A stretch of DNA of 18,149 nt. Source: Candidatus Woesearchaeota archaeon. GTDB lineage: Archaea; Nanobdellota; Nanobdellia; Woesearchaeales; UBA10200. The stretch is taken from the NCBI GenBank assembly GCA_018302185.1, contig JAGVZX010000005.1, positions 1-18,149 on the forward strand. The letters run 5' to 3'. The position numbers and the translations under genes were made by a program. The notes beneath the pieces were generated by a model that was given only the letters and a program-made list of their open reading frames with translations, was not told the DNA's origin and ran no database searches. This document shows positions 6,667 to 11,908 of this stretch, piece after piece. Positions within the stretch are counted from its first letter, which is position 1; each line of letters opens with the position of its first letter.

Positions 6667-7302
6667 ATGTTCAAATTCAGCTTCAAGATCAGGCATAGAG
6701 GATGTTCGGAAACAGGTTTGAGTGTAAAATACCCTAAGCACCATATCACTGTTGTTGACATCCAGAGTACGCATCTTCGTGAGAAGCAGTATTTCTATTA
6801 CATAACTGGTAATGAAAAGGATTTTGATGCGATCATCAAGTATTTGCAGAAATCAAAAACCTATAAAGTCACTAAGGAGATCGAAAGAAGCAAGGATACA
6901 CTATTGCTGCTTGTTGTCTTAAGGCAGACAGGCTTTGTACAGAACCTGATACAAAAGTACCACGGCTTCTTTATCGAGCAGCACACTGTGTATGGCGGTT
7001 GGGAATACTGGCATGTTGGCATTATTGATAGGGAATCAATCGAGCCGATGCGACATGAAATAAGCAAGATCGGAAAGCTGGAAGTCCTTTATATCGGCAA
7101 AGTTGAGTTTGCAAATACTTTGCTTTCTCCGCAGCAGAAGAAAGTCTTTAGTTATGCATATGAGCAAGGGTATTATGAAATTCCTAGAAAAATTACTATT
7201 GATAAGATCGCTTCTGCATTAAAGCTGAATCACGCAACTTGCGGCGAGCATCTTCTGAAAGCAGAGAACAAGATGATAAATAGCATGGCGAAGAAGGTTT
7301 GA
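6667..7302 (+). CDS. Bacterio-opsin-activator type HTH_10 transcription regulator
   Basis: A 211-residue protein. Residues 153-205 form the HTH_10 domain: LSPQQKKVFSYAYEQGYYE followed by the PRK turn, then a helix-turn-helix ending in CGEHLLKAENKMI. This pattern is specific to the archaeal Bat-like regulators. The N-terminal 150 residues have no recognisable sensor domain, although the segment 'GGWEYWHVGI' around 110-120 resembles the strand pattern preceding HTH_10 in single-domain family members. C13 and C195 are its only cysteines. Predicted DNA-binding regulator with unknown signal; the palindrome at 7413-7428, 110 bp downstream and in front of the next operon, is a possible target (inference). 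Leaderless start. Confidence 0.8.
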   Translation: MFKFSFKIRHRGCSETGLSVKYPKHHITVVDIQSTHLREKQYFYYITGNEKDFDAIIKYLQKSKTYKVTKEIERSKDTLLLLVVLRQTGFVQNLIQKYHGFFIEQHTVYGGWEYWHVGIIDRESIEPMRHEISKIGKLEVLYIGKVEFANTLLSPQQKKVFSYAYEQGYYEIPRKITIDKIASALKLNHATCGEHLLKAENKMINSMAKKV

Positions 7303-7412
7303 TTCTTCTTCTTCTGAAAGTTTTTCCTGTTTTAGTTAGGCTAACCCTATCTATTATTTGTATCATCTACTAAATTTAGACTATTTTTGTCCTCTACTCA
7401 GCTTCTTCATAT

Positions 7413-7441
7413 ACCAGATATATCTGGTGAAATTCTTATAT
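7413..7441 (+). promoter_or_regulatory. Palindromic operator and TATA box of the methyltransferase-TPR operon
   Basis: ACCAGATATATCTGGT (7413-7428) is a perfect 16-bp palindrome. Six bp downstream is TTATATC (7435-7441), centred 28 bp before the ATG at 7466. The palindrome covers the position where TFB contacts DNA upstream of TATA, so a bound dimer could activate or repress. Between 7303 and 7412 I see only a T-rich stretch and a small GTTAG-G-CTAAC repeat (7335-7345). Confidence 0.6.
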
Positions 7442-7465
7442 CCAAGACGAGACTACTTTAGAGTT

Positions 7466-8599
7466 ATGACACAAAGAAATATACACAAAGAAAAGGAAAC
7501 AGATATCAGAGAACTTTTGAAAGTTGGAATTAAAAGAGAATTACCCAACAAAACAGCAGAGAAGGATAGGCAGGTTTTCTTAAAAGCAGGTGAAACACTA
7601 AACCCAGATTGGCCTGAACCAGCTGGTCCTATATTAATCACAGAAACAGATGATACTTATCCTATACAGCCTAATGTCTGGGATAATTGGGTGGCATTTG
7701 CATATATGGCTTTTGATCTTTTGGCAAATGAAATCTACTGGAAAGACTCACCTGAAGATGATCCATCTACTTTTGGCGATGCATCACAAAAGGGAAAAAT
7801 AGAATCATTCGCTGCTATAGGGACATCAAATGGTGCTGATGCAATCGGTGCATTGCAAGCATTTCATGATTTAGAACAGATTGTTATTACAGATATTTCG
7901 AGTAAAGCACTTAGAGTAGCTAAACAAAATCTAAGGCGCTACTTGGATGCCAGAGAATCAGATTGCGAAATGATTGCGAGGCATGGTAACTTGTGTTCAG
8001 GATTAAAGGATTTGAAAGTTGATGTTGTCTATGAAAATCTTCCTAATATACCAAATGGAAATACAGATCAAGGATATAGGGCAGCTACATTTCATAATAA
8101 ATCTTTGGCCAGAAAGGTAAAGCTTGATGAAAGCAAAGCTGTTGATAGAGATATAGTAAAGTACTTGTTGTTATCTCACTATGCATTGTTGCTTGATGCT
8201 AAACAAGTGCTTAATGATGGTGGCTCTGTTATCTGCGCTATAGGTGGCAGAGTGCCATATGGTGCAATTAGTGAAATGATCAAGAAAGCTGGCTATGAAT
8301 TTGAAGAGCTTTTTTCAGGTTTTAAGTTACAGACAGAGACAGAGGAAGTATTGCAAGGCTACGCAGCAGCTGAACAAAAATATGGTGTGAAATTTGATTT
8401 CTATGATTTCAAGCAAGTTTCTGGACTATTAGCGATCGATATGGAACCACCTTATACAAAGCTTCCAGGTGACGAATTGAAAAAAATGTTAGGGCCACTT
8501 GCAATATCTGCAGAATATGCGCTTAGATTATACAGGAAAAATCCCTCAAGAAAATTTGGCCATGTTGTGCATATGGTAAGGGCAGTGAAAAGGGATTAA
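7466..8599 (+). CDS. PrmC/HemK-like class I SAM-dependent methyltransferase
   Basis: 377 residues from the ATG at 7466, which I choose because a TATA box is centred 28 bp before it; an open frame extends back to 7358 but crosses the promoter and palindrome. The Rossmann methyltransferase core shows AAIGTSNGADAIGA (motif I, about 116-129), VITDIS with the acidic D143 (motif II), then GNLCSGL and VVYENLPNIP (191-196). The last block occupies the place of NPPYIP in PrmC-type N5-glutamine methyltransferases, but reads NLPNIP, so the substrate probably differs. Extra elements: an N-terminal 100-residue region rich in Trp/Pro and an extended C-terminus. It is followed after 18 nt by the transglutaminase/TPR gene, so the pair is an operon. 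Substrate unknown. Confidence 0.65.
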   Translation: MTQRNIHKEKETDIRELLKVGIKRELPNKTAEKDRQVFLKAGETLNPDWPEPAGPILITETDDTYPIQPNVWDNWVAFAYMAFDLLANEIYWKDSPEDDPSTFGDASQKGKIESFAAIGTSNGADAIGALQAFHDLEQIVITDISSKALRVAKQNLRRYLDARESDCEMIARHGNLCSGLKDLKVDVVYENLPNIPNGNTDQGYRAATFHNKSLARKVKLDESKAVDRDIVKYLLLSHYALLLDAKQVLNDGGSVICAIGGRVPYGAISEMIKKAGYEFEELFSGFKLQTETEEVLQGYAAAEQKYGVKFDFYDFKQVSGLLAIDMEPPYTKLPGDELKKMLGPLAISAEYALRLYRKNPSRKFGHVVHMVRAVKRD

Positions 8600-8617
8600 C
8601 ACTTAAAGGTGAGTTTA

Positions 8618-9808
8618 ATGACAGATGAACGCAAACCAAATCCACAAACTCAATTAACTTTAGAAGAGCATCTGGCAGATAAAACGCCAATAATCCAAAG
8701 AATTGATGATGCTAGATTCAACATTGGCTATGTTGCGCTCGATATAGCAAAAGAAGCCGGTCTAGGTGTTACTCTAAAAAGCTACCAGATACTAAAGAAA
8801 ATAATCGATGAAGCAAAAAAGTGGATAGATACAAAGCCAGAATATGATAGATTTGATGGGTTTAGAAAATTTAAAGCAATTGATGGTATTATAAAAGAAG
8901 CAGGTTTTAGAGTAAAGCATGGTGATGGTGAGAGATTTATTAAAGAAGGTTTTGAAACAGATGAAATATCATGCCTTCCACCTGTTTTAATATATTTGTC
9001 AGTCGCTGAAGCATTAGGTTTACCTATCAGAGCAGTTAATACTCCAAGGCATATTTCTGTGATATGGGAACCATTTGGGGAAAGGTCATTTTACTGGGAT
9101 CCAACTATGGCAGAAGATTGCGGAGTTGAAGTTACTAAGGAACAATATATTGAGATGTTTAACCTTGAGCCAAAGCATATTGCAGAGGGACTTTTGTTGA
9201 ATGTTTTAGATAGAAAACAAGTTTTAGCCAGAGTATTTAATAACAGAGGGATAGCAAGACAAGATACTGACATCACTGGCGCACTTCATGATTTTCAGGA
9301 ATCTGCTAGATTAGATCCAAATTATGCAGACGTTTATCCAGGTATCGCTGGCATATATCTGCTAAAAGGTGATTATGATAAAGCCCTGGAAAACAGTGAA
9401 AGGGCTGTTGCATTGAACCCTACTTTAAGCACTGCATTTATGCTAAGAGGTTTCTGCTATGCTGTTAAAAAAAAGTCTGCTGGAGCTCTATTGCATGCTG
9501 GAGCCGTATTAGATATTTACAAGGCAATTAATTTAGCAGATAATAATCCTATGGATAAAACAAGGGGCATTGTAGAACAGGCATATGCCATGTTAAGTAC
9601 TATCTATAGCATGCATGGTGATTTTAGCAATGCTATTTTAGCATTAACTGATGCAATTAAAATAAATCCAAAATTTGCAGATGCTTATAAGGCTCGTGCA
9701 GAATTATATCAGGAAATAGCTTTAAGGAATATGGAAGAGCATGACAGATTAGTTAAGTCAGGCGAAGCTGTTCAATTTGACCATATAACTATTAAATTAC
9801 CAAAGTAA
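8618..9808 (+). CDS. SirB1-like transglutaminase-fold protein with TPR repeats
   Basis: 396 residues, no signal peptide. Residues 1-200 match the SirB1/Transglut_core2 pattern: C119 in ISCLPPVLIYL, H145 in NTPRHISVIW and D161 in FYWDPT make a plausible Cys-His-Asp triad. Residues about 205-375 are TPR repeats (blocks ending in ALNP, KINP and DAYKARAE). The same two-part architecture is known in bacterial SirB1-type proteins, which often lie beside PrmC; here the neighbour upstream is a PrmC-like methyltransferase, so the partnership may be conserved although both proteins are divergent. Start ATG 8618 follows AAAGGTG by 6 nt; the in-frame GTG at 8609 is within that site. Enzymatic activity unproven; it may process or scaffold the methyltransferase's substrate (inference). 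Confidence 0.7.
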   Translation: MTDERKPNPQTQLTLEEHLADKTPIIQRIDDARFNIGYVALDIAKEAGLGVTLKSYQILKKIIDEAKKWIDTKPEYDRFDGFRKFKAIDGIIKEAGFRVKHGDGERFIKEGFETDEISCLPPVLIYLSVAEALGLPIRAVNTPRHISVIWEPFGERSFYWDPTMAEDCGVEVTKEQYIEMFNLEPKHIAEGLLLNVLDRKQVLARVFNNRGIARQDTDITGALHDFQESARLDPNYADVYPGIAGIYLLKGDYDKALENSERAVALNPTLSTAFMLRGFCYAVKKKSAGALLHAGAVLDIYKAINLADNNPMDKTRGIVEQAYAMLSTIYSMHGDFSNAILALTDAIKINPKFADAYKARAELYQEIALRNMEEHDRLVKSGEAVQFDHITIKLPK

Positions 9809-9839
9809 ATTCTGAATTCTTATAATTCGAGAACATATA

Positions 9840-9884
9840 TCACGCCATCATTATTGTCAGCAACGGTTTTGCTAACTGCAAGAA
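9840..9884 (-). pseudogene. Decayed 3' end of a second copy of the membrane-protein gene
   Basis: Read on the minus strand this encodes FLQLAKPLLTIMMA and a TGA stop; the intact gene at 11058-11633 ends FLLLAKPLLAIMMA and TGA. Twelve of 14 residues agree, 35 of 45 bases, with no gap; six of the eight differing codons are synonymous. Upstream of this block (beyond 9884) similarity stops. It lies in the same orientation as the intact gene, on the other side of the HEPN-MNT pair. Best read as the displaced original gene end left by an integration; a decayed tandem paralogue is the alternative. Confidence 0.7.
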
Positions 9885-9915
9885 ATACAATTCTAATATC
9901 TTTACCTTATTTCTA

Positions 9916-9993
9916 TTACTTAGTCGCATAAAATTAGGTTACTTAGTTACATAATGCGACTTAGTAACGAAAAATTTATATATCTAGTCACAT
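9916..9993 (+). promoter_or_regulatory. HEPN-MNT promoter with an array of 14-bp boxes
   Basis: A box TTACTTAGTCGCAT occurs at 9916-9929; a direct copy with 2 mismatches, TTACTTAGTTACAT, at 9939-9952; an inverted copy with 1 mismatch at 9954-9967; and a weaker direct copy (10/14) at 9980-9993. The TATA box AATTTATATAT (9973-9983) lies between the third and fourth copies and is centred about 29 bp before the HEPN ATG, predicting a leaderless transcript. The arrangement fits cooperative autorepression by the pair's own protein or complex. Confidence 0.65.
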
Positions 9994-10006
9994 ATTCTTA
10001 AATCAT

Positions 10007-10405
10007 ATGAGGATAGAAAGCCATCTGGAAAACCTGAAGGAAAGCGCCAAAGAGATAAATGATGCTATAACTGAAGGGCTAGTGTCCAAGCAAAGGCCGA
10101 TAGGCTTCCATGCTTCTGCAGGCGCTATTGATATGATGGAGATCCTACTGCATGAGAATAATCTTATCGACCCTGGTTTTGTGATAAAGCATGAATGGTT
10201 TAAGTCAGAGAAAAGCATTGAGAATAAATTCCATTTTGATTTTCCAGACAAAAAGGAAATATTGCAGTTGGTCAGAAATATTGAAAATATAAGAAACAAA
10301 CTCTGTTATGGGAAGAGGCAGAGCGAAGATACTTTGGAAAAGGTAATCAGAGATTTCAATAGATTGAAAGAAATCTTTAGCAAGGTGAGCAAACATGAAC
10401 TATAA
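10007..10405 (+). CDS. HEPN-like protein of a HEPN-MNT pair
   Basis: A 132-residue all-helical protein directly upstream of and overlapping a minimal nucleotidyltransferase gene, the standard HEPN-MNT toxin-antitoxin layout. The C-terminal helix holds IRNKLCYGK (R96, N97, Y101), aligned with the RNxxxH motif of HEPN ribonucleases, but the histidine is a tyrosine. Without that His it may be nuclease-dead, or use another residue, or be the structural and DNA-binding partner only. The tyrosine could be of interest because MNT partners AMPylate tyrosines of some HEPN toxins (established for HepT/MntA; its relevance here is inference). Leaderless start. The HEPN assignment itself is by pattern and context, so moderate. 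Confidence 0.6.
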   Translation: MRIESHLENLKESAKEINDAITEGLVSKQRPIGFHASAGAIDMMEILLHENNLIDPGFVIKHEWFKSEKSIENKFHFDFPDKKEILQLVRNIENIRNKLCYGKRQSEDTLEKVIRDFNRLKEIFSKVSKHEL

Positions 10406-11018
10406 GCTGATAGCATATGCAACGGATTTTGCGTCATTTTTGATCCAGAATATTGACGAATGTTATAAGATAAGGCAAATAATCTTATTTGGCTCAGTTG
10501 CCAGAGGCGATGCTGATATCAAGAGCGATGTTGACCTGTTTATAGATGTCACAGATGAAAAACTAGAGGCCAAGATAGCAAAAATAAAAGAGAAGTTTTA
10601 TGGCAGTGTAAAAGCAAAGAAGTATTGGCAATTGCTTGGGATAAAAAATGAGATCCATTGCACTGTCGGTAAATTAAATGAATGGGATGAATTAAAAAGG
10701 AGCATTGTAGCTAATGGCATACAATTATTTGGAAAATACAAGGGAGAGCTAAAAACTGATGCAAGTTATCTTTTTACAGTCATGCCTGGCAAAAATAGGA
10801 ACAAAAACATCTCTGCCTGGAGGATGCTATACGGATATAAACAAATAATTAACAGTAAAACCTATTTAAAAAAAGGGCTTCTTAATGAATATAATGGCAG
10901 GAAAATAGCTAATGGCGTATTTATTGTTCCAGCTGAACATACCCAAAATATGTCGAGTTTTCTCAGAAAAAACGGTTTCAAATATACCTTAATCCCTTTC
11001 TGGCAGGAAACAAAATAA
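10395..11018 (+). CDS. MNT-type nucleotidyltransferase (antitoxin-like)
   Basis: 207 residues. The pol-beta nucleotidyltransferase motif is clear: LFGSVARGDADIKSDVDLFI with G33-S34 and the metal-binding D45 and D47; a third acidic position probably lies near E88 in KNEIH. In HEPN-MNT systems such a protein neutralises the HEPN toxin, in characterised cases by transferring AMP to it. Unusually for minimal nucleotidyltransferases (about 100-140 aa) it has an extra C-terminal region of about 85 residues (PGKNRNKNISAWRMLYGYKQ and onward) rich in Lys and aromatics, which may bind RNA or DNA; I do not recognise it. Its ATG lies 11 nt inside the HEPN gene, so the two are translationally coupled. Confidence 0.75.
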   Translation: MNYKLIAYATDFASFLIQNIDECYKIRQIILFGSVARGDADIKSDVDLFIDVTDEKLEAKIAKIKEKFYGSVKAKKYWQLLGIKNEIHCTVGKLNEWDELKRSIVANGIQLFGKYKGELKTDASYLFTVMPGKNRNKNISAWRMLYGYKQIINSKTYLKKGLLNEYNGRKIANGVFIVPAEHTQNMSSFLRKNGFKYTLIPFWQETK

Positions 11019-11057
11019 TTCTTGGTTGATTTTGATGTCTAGTTTGTGTATATCCTC

Positions 11058-11633
11058 TCATGCCATCATAATCGCAAGCAATGGTTTAGCAAGCAGCAAG
11101 AATGCAATGTAATTCAGGAATGTGTGCGAAGTTATCCAAATTGTCAATTTGACTGGATTGTGGGCAAGTAATAGATAGAGTGCATAAAAGAATGCATCAA
11201 CTAAGAATGCTAGCAAGACTCCTGCAAAAATAACATTTTCTGGAGAGAAAAAGCTTGCTGAATAGCCAGCAATTGCAACTGCAGTAACCCATAACGGATA
11301 ACTCCAGTCTGCATGCGTAAAAACAATCATGCCTATTGCACAAGAGATGCCTCCTACTAATGCTCCTGCAAATCCTCCATATGCAATTCCTGTCACGACT
11401 GCAAACAAAGTTACAAGCTCAAACGCAATCATGCTTCTGGTAGTTCCATAGAGATACATGGAGAATACTCCTATTGGGATAAAGACTATAGGCAGGACAA
11501 TCCTCCTCAGAAATAGGAATACAAAAATCAGGACTATAAACATAATTGCAACAAGTAAAGTTTTCTCATTCTGGAAAATAGTCTTAAGCAGCTTATGGGA
11601 ATATTCTTTTGCAAGTCTTTTGAGCTTTGCCAT
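11058..11633 (-). CDS. Multi-pass membrane protein of unknown function
   Basis: 191 residues with a basic, cytoplasmic N-terminus (KLKRLAKEYSHKLLK) and about six hydrophobic segments (near 27-43, 45-63, 70-90, 92-107, 130-157 and 165-190). A Gly/Ala-rich stretch, GIAYGGFAGALVGG, resembles those of small transporter membrane subunits, but I cannot assign a family. Leaderless promoter: minus-strand TTTTTATAC at 11664-11656, centred 27 bp before the ATG. The last 14 codons and the stop have a diverged duplicate at 9840-9884; if the integration reading is right, the present 3' end of this gene came with the HEPN-MNT module. Its stop faces the MNT stop, 39 bp apart. Confidence 0.65.
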   Translation of the reverse strand: MAKLKRLAKEYSHKLLKTIFQNEKTLLVAIMFIVLIFVFLFLRRIVLPIVFIPIGVFSMYLYGTTRSMIAFELVTLFAVVTGIAYGGFAGALVGGISCAIGMIVFTHADWSYPLWVTAVAIAGYSASFFSPENVIFAGVLLAFLVDAFFYALYLLLAHNPVKLTIWITSHTFLNYIAFLLLAKPLLAIMMA

Positions 11634-11655
11634 ATTGTGATGTAGTTATCTGTAA

Positions 11656-11664
11656 GTATAAAAA
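11656..11664 (-). promoter_or_regulatory. TATA box of the membrane-protein gene
   Basis: TTTTTATAC on the minus strand, centred 27 bp upstream of the ATG at 11633; no Shine-Dalgarno is present, so the transcript is probably leaderless. Confidence 0.55.
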
Positions 11665-11689
11665 TATTCTCCATTGCAGTATGTGTATG

Positions 11690-11845
11690 TTAAATATTTA
11701 CGAAGCAGCTGCCGCAGTTGGCACTTGCTTTGATAATATTATTAGTTGCTCCTCCTCTACACTTAGTTAATGGTAGTGATAATGTAAAAGCATTGCGTGT
11801 TGTGTTAGCTCTTGTGTAACTGAATGACCTTGCCCGTCGCAACAT
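11690..11845 (-). other. Possible small ORF (51 codons) or tail reached by TAG readthrough
   Basis: A minus-strand frame from the ATG at 11845 to the TAA at 11690-11692 encodes a Ser/Thr/Asn-rich, cysteine-containing peptide (its end reads NCGSCFVNI). The same frame is open back to the TAG stop of the phosphohistidine-domain gene at 11909-11911, giving 72 sense codons directly after that stop. There is no Shine-Dalgarno before the ATG and no recognisable domain. The plus-strand DNA also forms the big inverted repeat noted separately, so this could equally be non-coding. Low confidence. Confidence 0.2.
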
Positions 11846-11890
11846 TTGCTTAGTTACTGGATTTGTGCCAACTAAATTGGCGGCAGCTGC
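11705..11890. repeat. GC-rich inverted repeat, 20-bp arms with a 6-nt bulge
   Basis: Left arm GCAGCTGCCGCAGTTGGCAC (11705-11724). Its exact complement is found as GTGCCAACT (11865-11873) plus GCGGCAGCTGC (11880-11890), interrupted only by AAATTG (11874-11879). The loop is 140 nt. The arms are clearly more GC-rich than the rest of the window. It fills the 275-bp gap between two minus-strand genes. Possible structured RNA, long hairpin terminator, or small non-autonomous element; no target-site duplication is visible. Confidence 0.6.
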
Positions 11891-11908
11891 TATGGATATA
11901 TCTATTAA

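Noticed and set aside
7335..7345. GTTAG-G-CTAAC as an operator or terminator hairpin
   Set aside because: The arms are only 5 bp and no T-run follows closely; this is within chance expectation.
7358..7465. 36-codon N-terminal extension of the methyltransferase
   Set aside because: It would cross the 16-bp palindrome and the TATA box, begins at a weak TTG, and encodes an AT-rich hydrophobic stretch unlike the rest of the protein.
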